Assembly (NCBI GenBank): GCA_026984935.1
Contig: JALSRD010000077.1
Span: 1 to 43,405, forward strand
Length of the DNA: 43,405 bases
Direction: 5' to 3'
From: Desulfobacterales bacterium
Lineage (GTDB): Bacteria; Desulfobacterota; Desulfobacteria; Desulfobacterales; JALSRD01
Under the pieces are notes generated by a model, which worked only from the letters and a program-made list of their open reading frames with translations, was not told where the DNA came from and did not search any database. Positions 26,295 to 34,643 of this stretch are shown here, one piece after another. Position 1 is the first letter of the stretch; the number at the start of each line of letters is the position of its first letter. The translations under genes and the position numbers were made by a program.

Positions 26295-27638
26295 ATGGTG
26301 AGACGGTTGATGGCGAGAAAAGAGCTGAGCAGGGTCCTCATTGACAGCCTGCCCCATCCGGCCATGCTGGTAAGGAATGATCAGGTTATCCTTTTCGCCA
26401 ACCGCATGGCAAAAGAGGCAGGTGCCCGGGAGGGCACCCGTTGCTGGCAGAGCTTCGGGCTCAGCGAGTTTCTGTCAGGTGATCACAGAGGCGATGTCAA
26501 CGAACATGCCGGGAAACTGCCCCCAGGGGGCACGGGCTGCACTTTTTGCCTCAGACGGGAGGCGATGGCGGAAAAGGCGCTGAAATGCGTGCCGGAGGTC
26601 AGCGCGTTTGGAAAATTCTGGGACACCTACTGGGTACCGGTAACCGACAGTTTGTTTTTGCATTATGCGGTGGATGTAACCCAACGCCGCGTGATGCAAG
26701 CCGCTACACAAGAGAGTGAACACAAATACCGCCTGCTTTTCCAGCAGGCGGCCGATTCCATCGCCATTCTCGATGCGGATACGGGGCATATCGTTGAATT
26801 CAACGACAGAGCCCACGAGAACCTGGGCTATACGCGTGAAGAATTTGCGAAACTCACGATTGCGGATTTCGAAGCAGTGGAATCCGACCGAGAAATCCGG
26901 GCACGCCTGGAAAAGATCCGCACAGCCGGTGCTGACAATTTTGAAACCCGGCACCTGACCAAGACGGGAAAGGTGAGGGATATTGCGGTATCGGCCAGGG
27001 CCATTGAGATAGGCGGGAAGACTTTCGTGCAATCTGTCTGGCGTGACATTACCGTGCAGAAAAACGCCAAACAGGATTTGGAAAAGCGCATTGCCGGGCG
27101 CACGGCAGACCTTTTGGCCGCCAATGCAAAACTGCAGCAGGAAATTCGGAAACGCATTGCAGCGGAAAAGGTCCTGCGGGAAAAAGAAACGCTGTTGGCC
27201 GTGGAAGCCCGCAACCTCAAGGATGCCAACAACGCCCTCAAGCTGATGCTCAGGCAGCACGAGGTGGACAAGAAAGAGCTCGAGGAAAGTGTCCACAGCA
27301 ACATCAAACAGCGCATCAACCCGATCCTGGAGCGCCTCAGAAAAGCTTCCCCCGGCGCCCACCAGCAGCACCTGGTTTTGCGCCTGGAGATGCTGTTAAA
27401 CGATATTGTCTTTCCCTTTGCGCGTAAGATATCCTCGCCGCTTATCGGCCTTACCCCTTCGGAAGTGCAGGTTGCCTGCCTCGTTCGCGAAGGCCGGCGC
27501 AGCAAGGAAATTGCCGCTGAACTGAATTTATCCCAGAATACCGTTGCTTGCCACCGCAGCAAGATACGGCGCAAACTGGGTCTGTCAGGCAAGAGAATCA
27601 ACCTGCGGTCCTATCTGCAATCACTGGAAAAATGGTGA
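26295..27638 (+). CDS. PAS-domain LuxR-family transcriptional regulator
   Basis: This encodes 447 residues. An N-terminal PAS-like domain (about 10-135) contains a CTFC cysteine pair. A second PAS domain (about 145-255) has the typical QQAADSIAILDAD and GYTREEF stretches. A coiled coil follows (about 260-345), and a LuxR-type helix-turn-helix begins near residue 386 (LTPSEVQVACLV, KEIAAELNLSQNTVACHRSKIRRKLG). There is no kinase or receiver domain, so it is a one-component sensor-regulator. It is divergent from hcp across a long regulatory gap, which makes control of hcp or nearby genes plausible. The ATG at 26295 follows AAGGG; another ATG 15 bases on is possible. Confidence 0.85.
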   Translation: MVRRLMARKELSRVLIDSLPHPAMLVRNDQVILFANRMAKEAGAREGTRCWQSFGLSEFLSGDHRGDVNEHAGKLPPGGTGCTFCLRREAMAEKALKCVPEVSAFGKFWDTYWVPVTDSLFLHYAVDVTQRRVMQAATQESEHKYRLLFQQAADSIAILDADTGHIVEFNDRAHENLGYTREEFAKLTIADFEAVESDREIRARLEKIRTAGADNFETRHLTKTGKVRDIAVSARAIEIGGKTFVQSVWRDITVQKNAKQDLEKRIAGRTADLLAANAKLQQEIRKRIAAEKVLREKETLLAVEARNLKDANNALKLMLRQHEVDKKELEESVHSNIKQRINPILERLRKASPGAHQQHLVLRLEMLLNDIVFPFARKISSPLIGLTPSEVQVACLVREGRRSKEIAAELNLSQNTVACHRSKIRRKLGLSGKRINLRSYLQSLEKW

Positions 27639-27654
27639 TTTCCCATCACCATTT
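27630..27654 (+). terminator. Perfect hairpin overlapping the regulator stop codon
   Basis: AAATGGTGA (27630-27638) and TCACCATTT (27646-27654) pair perfectly around a 7-base loop. The left arm includes the TGA stop. The T-run is short (ATTT), so termination may be weak. Confidence 0.4.
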
Positions 27655-27975
27655 AGTCACCGAAAATACAAGATTGCACTTTCCCGCCATTTTATCTAAA
27701 AAAGTATCCTGCAGCTAGTTTGCATGTATAGACAAGTGCAGAAAAAGCAAGCCGCATGTTGGGGCGTATGCCATAGCGACCGGCCAGGCCCCGAAGCGGC
27801 TGATGGGGCCATGCCGGATGCTGCGGGCATCTTTCGCTTTGGGCGGGCGATCGGCTACGGGGTGTTGTTTTGAGGTTTCGACCCGGTGACGCCGCGTTTT
27901 GCAATGATTGAACCTGCCGACCGGCAAGCCGTTTGGGCGGCAATTATCCGACTTCGAACAGACCGGGGGTGACAG
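27655..27975. other. Gene-free stretch
   Basis: About 320 bases lie between the regulator and the receiver gene. Several GC-rich imperfect palindromes occur around 27770-27840 (for example GGCCCCGAAGC...GATGGGGCC). No frame with a ribosome site and no recognised riboswitch are seen. Confidence 0.45.
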
Positions 27976-28362
27976 GTGGAAGGCGGCAAGATCCTGGTGG
28001 TCGATGACGACGAGCAGTTTCAGGGTTTCGTTCAACAGGCTTTGGCACGAGAGGGATATGATGTCCGGCTTGCGGACGATGCGGAAAAAGCGCTGCATAT
28101 CCTGAATAAGGAGACCTTTCCCGTCATGTTCATCGATCTTAAATTGCCGCGCATGAACGGAATCGAGCTCTGCCGCCGGATTTGCAGGGACAAGCCGATG
28201 TCGATACTGTACGCGATATCCGGATTCCCGTCGCTTTTCGAACTCTCCGATTGCCGCGATGCCGGGTTCGATGATTACTTTGTCAAGCCACTGGATACCG
28301 GGCTTATCTGTAAAGCCGCAAAGGTGGCCTTTGAAAAAATCATGCGCTGGAAGACACGATAG
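27976..28362 (+). CDS. Single-domain response regulator (receiver only)
   Basis: This encodes 128 residues, one CheY-like receiver domain with no output domain. ILVVDDDEQ near the N terminus supplies the acidic pocket. The phospho-acceptor Asp54 lies in FIDLKLPRMNG, and the conserved Lys is in DDYFVKPLD. The start is a GTG at 27976 with GGGGGTGAC upstream. No kinase gene is adjacent; the nearest is at 31097. The function may be in phosphotransfer or protein binding. Confidence 0.85.
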   Translation: MEGGKILVVDDDEQFQGFVQQALAREGYDVRLADDAEKALHILNKETFPVMFIDLKLPRMNGIELCRRICRDKPMSILYAISGFPSLFELSDCRDAGFDDYFVKPLDTGLICKAAKVAFEKIMRWKTR

Positions 28363-28756
28363 CGGATGGTTTTTTTTCTGGCATGCACTTCAACCGCGAA
28401 AACAGGCATGAACGCTGCCCGCGTTGCGCATCGCAGCGGGTGGCCGCTATCATTTAGGGACCGCTCGTGTTCTCCGGACCTATCGAACGCAGTTTAGAAG
28501 AAGGGAAAATTGCCCTGGGCGGGTGGTGCATTACCGACGATGCCCTGCAACACAGTCGATGCGATAAAATCGGCGCTCCCGCAGGGCAGACAATTTTGAA
28601 GTCAAAATGGAAGGTTTCCGAACATTCCAATGACGCTAAAAAATATCGCGCTTCATCCATAGACAACCATGAGATAACATTACAATTTTATAAGTTTTCA
28701 AAATTGTCTGTGCAAGATTCAGGTATCAAAGCGCGATCTTAACTTTCTCCGGAACG
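28363..28756. other. Intergenic stretch with repeat; short ORFs not supported
   Basis: There is no convincing gene. Frames on both strands (28467-28742 plus, 28454-28666 minus) overlap each other and include the dispersed 26-bp repeat. They are therefore better explained as an intergenic repeat region than as proteins. Confidence 0.5.
28558..28583 (+). repeat. Dispersed 26-bp repeat, copy A
   Basis: This matches copy B (26169-26194, minus strand) at 25 of 26 bases. A GGGCAG follows in both copies within a few bases, so the true unit may be longer and less conserved at its edge. Confidence 0.7.
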
Positions 28757-28792
28757 TAAAAAACTCCCCTGCCCGTGACCAGGCAGGGGAGT
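28757..28792 (-). terminator. Rho-independent terminator of the haoCA operon
   Basis: An 11-bp perfect stem, ACTCCCCTGCC with GGCAGGGGAGT, closes an 8-base loop. On the minus strand it is followed by six T. It lies 78 bases after the haoA stop and is the strongest terminator in this half of the window. Confidence 0.9.
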
Positions 28793-28869
28793 AGGCGCTG
28801 AGGAAAGGCTTTTTCGCCCCTGTGCAGCGGCCCGGCGCCGCTGCGGCTTTTCCGGCTATCGGCCGCCGG

Positions 28870-30264
28870 TTAGTAGGGCGCTGAGCTGACCACCGTGCTG
28901 ACCGGCTCGATCTTGCCGGTTTTGATGCGCTGGTTGTAGATGTTCTCCATGTCCATGTAAAGCTGGAAGACCTGGAAAAATCCATGCCAGTGGGCGTAGT
29001 CCGGCCCGTTCATGGCAGCGCCCTGGCGCGCCCGTCGGCCGGTGTGATGCCACAGGTAGTACATCAGCTCCTGAAAGCCGTCGTTCCAGGGATCCTTGCC
29101 CAGCAGGTTCTTGGCGGCCAGCTCTTTCTTCATCTTGACCGCCCCGTCCCAGTAAACGTTGTACAGATTGACGGCCCTGTCCAGGGTGCTTTGCTGTACG
29201 CGTACATGGGTGGTGCTGTGGCAGTTGGCGCATACCTTGCGCATGAGCGGGGCGGCTTTTTCACCATCGCCGCGGTCGCCGCTGCGGACGACGGTCTTCT
29301 TGTGCATCAGGTCGTATTTCAGACGCTCCTGCACGTTATGCGTGGGCGTCAGCTCGCCGATGCCGCTCATGTGACAGGTGGCGCAGGTGGGCGCCAGGTA
29401 GTCGCCGGGTTCCCAGGCGTCCGGCGGGCTGTCGTACTTCCACTTTTCTCCCTGAACGGCGTAAAGCTGGCCGTGCTTGCTCTCGTGGTAAATTTCGATG
29501 TTGGGATGGTCCGGCCCCAGGTGGCAGGCGCCGCAGGCTTCGGGTTTGCGGGCGTCCGATATGGAAAAGGTGTGGCGTTCGTGGCAGACGCTGCAGTTGC
29601 CCACCGAGCCGTCCGGGTAGCGCATGCCCACGCCACCGGGCCAGCTGTCGTTGATGGGCTTGTGGTCCGGGCCCAGCTCCACCGTGGTGCCGTGGCACAT
29701 CTGGCAGCCAGAGGCCCGTGCGCCCAGCATGTAGGGTTTGATGCCCTTGGGCGTGCCCGTGTTCCAGGTCAGCTTCAGGTTTGCCTGCCGCGCGCAGCCT
29801 TCGTACCAGAACTGCAGCTTGATCAGCTTGCCGCCGGCCTTTTTGGGATCCATGACCGCCGCCGTGGCCAGTTTGGCATGCCCGCTTTTGAGAAACTGTT
29901 CCACTTCCTGGGGGTGGCAGCGGGAGCAGGTTTTGGAGGATACCATGGGAGAGATAAAGGTGTTCGTCCCTTTCAGGCCTTCGCACTGGCTGGCCATGGG
30001 CGAGCTTTTCTCGACCACGTGGCAGTCATAGCACGAAATGCCCGCATGGCTCATGCGGCCGTCTTTCCACTGGGCGACGATTCCCGGGGACTTTTTGGAG
30101 TGGCATTCGATGCACTTGGCGGCCTCGGGCTTGAATCCTCTCTTGATGACCAGTTCCTTTCTTCCCATGTTCAGGGACTGGTTCTGCGCCCCGGCCGGGA
30201 CCGCCGTTAGCGCCAAAAGCAGGCCGATGCACAGGCTCCCTATTTTGGCTGGCGAAAAGCTCAT
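28870..30264 (-). CDS. haoA: Octaheme cytochrome c of the hydroxylamine oxidoreductase family (HaoA)
   Basis: This encodes 464 residues. A signal peptide covers about 1-26. Eight CxxCH haem sites occur at residues 51, 78, 113, 187, 224, 244, 294 and 345. HAO-family landmarks include [28 protein letters not shown] followed by ESKHG, and the C-terminal [13 protein letters not shown] helix region. In ammonia oxidisers HAO oxidises hydroxylamine. Homologues in epsilonproteobacteria, partnered with a NapC-type protein, are thought to run in the reductive direction on nitrite. The partner gene haoC lies 60 bases upstream, which favours the reductive type here. Whether the tyrosine that cross-links haem P460 is present needs an alignment. 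AAAGGAGG precedes the ATG. Confidence 0.88.
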   Translation of the reverse strand: MSFSPAKIGSLCIGLLLALTAVPAGAQNQSLNMGRKELVIKRGFKPEAAKCIECHSKKSPGIVAQWKDGRMSHAGISCYDCHVVEKSSPMASQCEGLKGTNTFISPMVSSKTCSRCHPQEVEQFLKSGHAKLATAAVMDPKKAGGKLIKLQFWYEGCARQANLKLTWNTGTPKGIKPYMLGARASGCQMCHGTTVELGPDHKPINDSWPGGVGMRYPDGSVGNCSVCHERHTFSISDARKPEACGACHLGPDHPNIEIYHESKHGQLYAVQGEKWKYDSPPDAWEPGDYLAPTCATCHMSGIGELTPTHNVQERLKYDLMHKKTVVRSGDRGDGEKAAPLMRKVCANCHSTTHVRVQQSTLDRAVNLYNVYWDGAVKMKKELAAKNLLGKDPWNDGFQELMYYLWHHTGRRARQGAAMNGPDYAHWHGFFQVFQLYMDMENIYNQRIKTGKIEPVSTVVSSAPY

Positions 30265-30324
30265 CGCTAAACCTCCTTTCCTTGCCTTTTGTCGGACCTT
30301 GGGTGGGATTGATGGAAAATATGT

Positions 30325-30903
30325 TTATGTTTTCTTTGCAGGTGGTTTTTTAAAGTAAGCCCTGACTTTGTCGCGCAAATTATGGTGCCCCACATGCGGG
30401 TGGCATTCGGAGCAGTGCTTTTGTGTGTCGCCCCGCAGGTAGGCCCGGTGCGCCAAAAACCCTCCGCGCGGCATGCCCGGCGGTGTCAGTACGTGGTGAC
30501 AGTGGCGACAGGCGCTGTCAAAGGTGAATCGCTGCCGGTGCTCATCGGCCTTGCCGATCCAGTCGTAGGTATACGGATCGATATAAAGGTTGTGAATGAC
30601 ATCGCCGATGCCGGTGACCGCTTTGGTGATAAAATACTGGTAGAAATTGCCGTGGGGCAGGTGGCAGTCTACGCATTGGGCCGCAAAACCCTGTGGGTTC
30701 TGCCCGCCGTGAAAGGCCCCCTGCCAAGCTGTGCGAAAGGGGATCATGACGTGGCAGCTGACGCAAAAAGTGTCGGTGTTGGTGGTTTCGATCATAAACC
30801 CCGACGCCAGTACAATGATTGCCATGAGCACGATACCGACCGCCAGCCCGAACCACCATCCTTTTCGGCCGCCGGACTTTTTCGCCGTCGCGACAGGCGC
30901 CAT
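30325..30903 (-). CDS. haoC: NapC/NrfH-type tetraheme quinol-dehydrogenase cytochrome c (HaoC)
   Basis: This encodes 192 residues. One N-terminal membrane anchor (about 15-38) is followed by a periplasmic domain with four CxxCH sites at residues 47, 77, 132 and 164. Features of the NapC/NirT family are the SCHVMIPF and GFAAQCVDCHLPHG segments. Such proteins take electrons from menaquinol and pass them to a soluble periplasmic multiheme enzyme, here HaoA. haoC precedes haoA on the same transcript, as in the haoCA pair of epsilonproteobacteria. GAGGAGGTGATG precedes the ATG. Confidence 0.9.
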   Translation of the reverse strand: MAPVATAKKSGGRKGWWFGLAVGIVLMAIIVLASGFMIETTNTDTFCVSCHVMIPFRTAWQGAFHGGQNPQGFAAQCVDCHLPHGNFYQYFITKAVTGIGDVIHNLYIDPYTYDWIGKADEHRQRFTFDSACRHCHHVLTPPGMPRGGFLAHRAYLRGDTQKHCSECHPHVGHHNLRDKVRAYFKKPPAKKT

Positions 30904-30987
30904 TGCATCACCTCCTCGTCAAGCCGTCTGCAGATACTGCTTTCTGTATTCAGACAAAAAACCTGTATTTTAATAGCAGAAACGCAT

Positions 30988-31024
30988 GTAAAAAAGGGGT
31001 AAAAAGATGTAAAGAAAATGTAAA
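30988..31024. promoter_or_regulatory. Four helically phased TGTAAA-like direct repeats (response-regulator site)
   Basis: GTAAA occurs at 30988, 30999, 31009 and 31020, that is at 11-, 10- and 11-base steps. In three cases it is preceded by T. One-turn direct repeats of this kind are the usual target of OmpR/PhoB-family regulators. The array lies between haoC (minus) and the histidine kinase gene (plus), whose partner regulator is of that family. Confidence 0.6.
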
Positions 31025-31034
31025 ATTTAGAGCA

Positions 31035-31063
31035 TTGATTCTGAGACGCTAATCTGGTAATTT
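31035..31063 (+). promoter_or_regulatory. Promoter candidate of the two-component system
   Basis: TTGATT (31035-31040), a 17-base spacer and TAATTT (31058-31063) lie 10 bases downstream of the phased repeats and 34 bases before the kinase ATG. Both boxes are partial matches; position supports the call. Confidence 0.45.
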
Positions 31064-31096
31064 GCGCAAGGTCTGCATGCATAAGGGGCGCGCCGC

Positions 31097-32731
31097 ATGT
31101 TTCAGCGTTTTAGGCACAAAATTTCCTACAAGTATCTCGCACTGACGGTGGTGCTGGTGGTGCTGGTGTTCGGCACGCTTTCCTGGTGGATTTGCAGGCG
31201 GCATGCGCAGCTGATCATCGAACAGGTGGAAAAGCAGGCCCGTATCCTGTATCGTCAGGTTGTCCTGACCCGCCAGTGGGTTTCCGACCACGGCTATATC
31301 CTGGTGCCGGGTTCCGAAGACGGGAAAGCCGGCCGGTCTGCCGCCGTGGTGTACACCCGCATTACACCGGCCGGCCTGACACGTCGCCTCTCCCGGCGTG
31401 CCCGACACCAGCATCTTTACGCTTTCAGCATCGCCAACTTCAACGGCTTAAACCCTGAAAACCGGCCGGATGCCTTCGAAAGCCGTGCGCTCTGCCGGTT
31501 TCGCAGGGGAGACGTGGATGCCGCCAGCAGCATCGAAGTCATCGGGGGCAGGCATTATTTCCGCTATGCCGCCCCGCTGGTGGTGCGCCGAAGCTGCCTG
31601 GCCTGCCATCATTCCGCAAAGTATTATGTGGGCGGTATCGGCGGGTGTATCAGTGTCAGCATTCCCTTTGAAAATGCCTATCGCGCCATCGCGAAAGAGC
31701 GTCTGATCACCTTTGCATCCATGACGGCCCTGGCGCTGGCCCTGATCGGGGGGCTGTTTTTCTTTGCGCGCCGCATGATCTTCAATCCCATCAGACAGAT
31801 TCGAAACCTGACCGCGCACATCCGCCAAGATGCTTTTGACGGGCAGGCAGTCACCTGCGGAGATGAGCTGCGGGAACTTTCCGGGCTGTGCAGCCGGCTG
31901 GACGAAAAACTGAAGTCCAGTCATCGACAGTTGCAGAGAAAGGTCGCCGAGGCTACCCGCGATCTCTCACAGACCAATCGCGAACTGATGCAGGCCAACG
32001 AAGAGCTTCAGGCCTTAAACGCGGCCAAGGTGGCGTTTTTCAGCGATATTTCCCACGAACTGCGAACGCCCCTGACGGCCATCAAGGGGGCTGCCGATAT
32101 TTTGGCGCGCAAGGCTTCCTGCAACGATCCGGCGTACATCGACATCATCCGCAAGAACAGCGACCACCTGATTCACACCATTTTCGATCTGCTGGATTTT
32201 TCCAGGATCGAAGCCGGCCATCTGGAATTGGACCGCCAGCCGGCCGATATGGTCGAACTGGCAGGCGAGGCGATTTCCGCCCTGCAGGCCGAAGCCGCCC
32301 AAAAAAAGCTGGCGATCCACCTGGATGCGCCGCAATCAGCGATGTTGGTAATGGATCGTCATCGCATCTACCAGGTGGTGTCCAACCTGCTGGCCAATGC
32401 CGTAAAATTTTCACCCCCAAACAGCCGTATCAGGGTGGCTGTTACGCCGGAGGAGCTGGAAATCGGCGTCTGCGTGTCCGATCAGGGGCCGGGCATTGCG
32501 CGGCAGTACCAGCGCGCTGTGTTCAAAAAGTTTTTCCAGGTACCTGGGCAGGACGCTTCCGGCAGCCTCTGCAAGGGATCGTCGGGCATCGGCCTGGCCA
32601 TCTGCAGAGCGCTGGTGGAAGCGCATGGCGGCAGGATTTGGCTGGAGAGTTCACTCGGTCGGGGCAGTCGTTTTGCCTTTGTGCTTCCACGTGAACAGGG
32701 AAAAACAGGCCCGAGTGTGCAGCATGCCTGA
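31097..32731 (+). CDS. Membrane histidine kinase with haem-binding (Tll0287/DUF3365-like) sensor domain
   Basis: This encodes 544 residues. The first membrane span is at about 14-33. The periplasmic sensor domain spans about 35-203, and the second span is at about 204-224. A HAMP-like linker, a coiled coil, a HisKA domain (His320 in SHELRTPL) and an HATPase domain follow. The sensor resembles the Tll0287/DUF3365 type: RQWVSDHGYILVPG near residue 59 and a covalent haem motif CLACHH at 167-172. This suggests haem-based sensing of a redox state or a small ligand such as NO or nitrite. The ligand is inference. The gene overlaps the response regulator by 8 bases and is divergent from haoCA. Confidence 0.88.
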   Translation: MFQRFRHKISYKYLALTVVLVVLVFGTLSWWICRRHAQLIIEQVEKQARILYRQVVLTRQWVSDHGYILVPGSEDGKAGRSAAVVYTRITPAGLTRRLSRRARHQHLYAFSIANFNGLNPENRPDAFESRALCRFRRGDVDAASSIEVIGGRHYFRYAAPLVVRRSCLACHHSAKYYVGGIGGCISVSIPFENAYRAIAKERLITFASMTALALALIGGLFFFARRMIFNPIRQIRNLTAHIRQDAFDGQAVTCGDELRELSGLCSRLDEKLKSSHRQLQRKVAEATRDLSQTNRELMQANEELQALNAAKVAFFSDISHELRTPLTAIKGAADILARKASCNDPAYIDIIRKNSDHLIHTIFDLLDFSRIEAGHLELDRQPADMVELAGEAISALQAEAAQKKLAIHLDAPQSAMLVMDRHRIYQVVSNLLANAVKFSPPNSRIRVAVTPEELEIGVCVSDQGPGIARQYQRAVFKKFFQVPGQDASGSLCKGSSGIGLAICRALVEAHGGRIWLESSLGRGSRFAFVLPREQGKTGPSVQHA

Positions 32732-33446
32732 GAGCCGGCACAAACCTGCGGCCATCCGCGTGCTGGTCGTTGACGACGACGCAGACATCCTCCGGATTCT
32801 GAAAGACAACCTTGAGCTGGACGGCTACCAGACCCTCTGTGCATCCAGCGGCCGACAGGCCCTGGAGCTTTTTCATGCCGGAAATATCCATCTCGTTATT
32901 CTCGACCTGATGCTGCCGGATATCGATGGCATCCAGGTCTGCCGTGCCGTGCGTGCCCAGTCGCAGACGCCCATCATCATGCTGACCGCCAAAGACGCGG
33001 TCACGGATAAGGTGTTGGGCCTGGAAAGCGGTGCCGATGATTATATCGTCAAGCCGTTTGACTACCTGGAGCTTGCCGCGCGTGTGCGTGCCAGACTGCG
33101 CCGTCCGGGATTGCCGGATGGCGGGATGCTGAAAATCGGTGTGCTGCACCTCGATGCCGCCAGCCGTCAGGTGCGGCTCAACGGCGAAAACGTGCCGCTG
33201 ACCAAAAAGGAGTTCGACCTGCTCTGCCTGCTGGCGCGGCATGCCGGGCAGGTGCTCGACCGCGAAACCATCCGCAAAAGTCTCTGGCCGGCCAAGACGC
33301 TGTACCGCTGGAGCCGCACCATCGATGTGCACATTCAGCACCTGCGTGCCAAGCTGGAAACCGGGCATGGCGCTTGCGGCTGCATCGTCACTGTCCAGGG
33401 AGTGGGTTATATGCTCAAACCGGAACGGCTGGCCTCAATCCCGTGA
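32724..33446 (+). CDS. OmpR/PhoB-family response regulator
   Basis: This encodes 240 residues. A receiver domain (about 10-125) has VLVVDDDADI, the phospho-acceptor Asp61 and the Lys in DDYIVKPFDYLE. A winged-helix DNA-binding domain (about 135-235) has LTKKEFDLLCLLARHAGQVLDRETI and VQGVGYMLK. The frame runs 76 codons further upstream inside the kinase gene, but the ATG at 32724 begins the receiver domain and forms the usual coupled overlap (ATGCCTGA) with the kinase. Its likely targets are the phased repeats at 30988-31024, controlling haoCA and itself. The 3' end overlaps that of the convergent MFS gene by 12 bases. Confidence 0.92.
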   Translation: MPESRHKPAAIRVLVVDDDADILRILKDNLELDGYQTLCASSGRQALELFHAGNIHLVILDLMLPDIDGIQVCRAVRAQSQTPIIMLTAKDAVTDKVLGLESGADDYIVKPFDYLELAARVRARLRRPGLPDGGMLKIGVLHLDAASRQVRLNGENVPLTKKEFDLLCLLARHAGQVLDRETIRKSLWPAKTLYRWSRTIDVHIQHLRAKLETGHGACGCIVTVQGVGYMLKPERLASIP

Positions 33447-34643
33447 TCCGTCGGCCGGCGAGGTTCTGCGGATCAGCACCAGAATTGCACTCACCAGCAG
33501 CACCGAAACCAGCCCCAGAGCCGGGAAAACAAACGACAGCCCCAAAGCCGATTCAATATGCTGGACCAGCTTGACAGCCAGGGCGCCGACACCGAAGGTC
33601 AAAACAAACTTGGTGCCGTAGGCCGAATGATGCAGACGTCTTGAGGAAAAACGGGCCACCAGTGTATTTTCGGCCGGCTGCATGCCCAGCAAAAAGAAGA
33701 AGTAGACCATGGCCAGGCCGCCCAGCGCCAGGTTGGCGGCGGCGGCCATTAAAAATACCGCCGGCAGGGTGATCAGATGAAAGGCCAGGTAGCAGTAGCG
33801 GGCATCGAAACGTTGGGCCAGGCGGCCGCCGCTGTACTGGCCGAAAATGCCGGCCAGAAAGATGACGGAGGTGATGCCCGTGGCGACCACGTTACCGGAG
33901 AGGTGCCGGCCCCAAAGAGCGGTCAGGGCGTCGATGAGCCAGGTGCTGCGCAGTTCAAAATAGGCCGGAAAGATCACGGTGGCCCCGCGGTAGGCGATCC
34001 CCCCCAGCATCATGGCCACTAAAAGGATCAGAAAGGCGTTGAGGTTGCCGTTGTCTCCGGCAGCGGCGTTGGCCCGCGCCGGTGGCGATTCGGACAGTGG
34101 AAAGGCCAGCATCAGGGCAATACCGGCAACATTCAAGGCTGCCAGGGTCAGGTAGACGGCGGCCGGCCCCCATAGCCAGTTGATCAGGCCGGCCAGCAAG
34201 GGCGCTGTGGCCAGGCCCAGGTTGCCGGCCATGCCGTTGTACCCCATGCCGAGGCTGACGTGTTCCAGTTCCTTGGAGATCAAACCCAGTCCGGCCGGGT
34301 GATAGATGCCCGAGAAAACGCCCAGCGCCGCCAGTGCGATTTCATAAGCCTGTGGAGAGCCGATCCAGTGCGCTGCCGCCAGACAGCTCAGAGCGCCGCC
34401 CGCGAAAAACAGCAGCATCAGACGTTTGGCACCCCAGCGGTCTGCGAGCATGCCCCAGGGAAGCGCCGTCACACCGAAAAAAAGGTACATCCAGAAAGAA
34501 AGGTCCAGTACGTGGGGCAGGTCAAGCGTCATACGGGAAGTTAAAGGCAGCACCAGCGCCGGAAAAACCAGCATGTGGAAGTGGCTCATGAAGTGGCCGA
34601 AACAGGTGATCAGCAGGATGCGGCGTTCGCGTGGATCGATCAT
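33435..34643 (-). CDS. MFS transporter, fosmidomycin-resistance (Fsr)-like
   Basis: This encodes 402 residues with about 12 membrane spans. The N-terminal CFGHFMSHFHMLVFPALVLPL resembles the first span of Fsr-type efflux proteins. WGMLADRWGAKR is the MFS loop 2-3 signature. The start at 34643 (MIDPRERR) was chosen because the frame upstream is not protein-like, although no clear ribosome site precedes it. It is convergent with the response regulator and divergent from the helicase gene. The substrate is unknown. Confidence 0.8.
   Translation of the reverse strand: MIDPRERRILLITCFGHFMSHFHMLVFPALVLPLTSRMTLDLPHVLDLSFWMYLFFGVTALPWGMLADRWGAKRLMLLFFAGGALSCLAAAHWIGSPQAYEIALAALGVFSGIYHPAGLGLISKELEHVSLGMGYNGMAGNLGLATAPLLAGLINWLWGPAAVYLTLAALNVAGIALMLAFPLSESPPARANAAAGDNGNLNAFLILLVAMMLGGIAYRGATVIFPAYFELRSTWLIDALTALWGRHLSGNVVATGITSVIFLAGIFGQYSGGRLAQRFDARYCYLAFHLITLPAVFLMAAAANLALGGLAMVYFFFLLGMQPAENTLVARFSSRRLHHSAYGTKFVLTFGVGALAVKLVQHIESALGLSFVFPALGLVSVLLVSAILVLIRRTSPADGSRD

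Noticed and set aside
28467-28742. 91-codon plus-strand ORF
   Set aside because: It contains the dispersed 26-bp repeat and competes with a minus-strand frame over the same bases; it is better explained as an intergenic repeat.
28984-30210. 408-codon plus-strand frame opposite haoA
   Set aside because: The eight CxxCH motifs on the minus strand fix the coding strand; this frame is a shadow.
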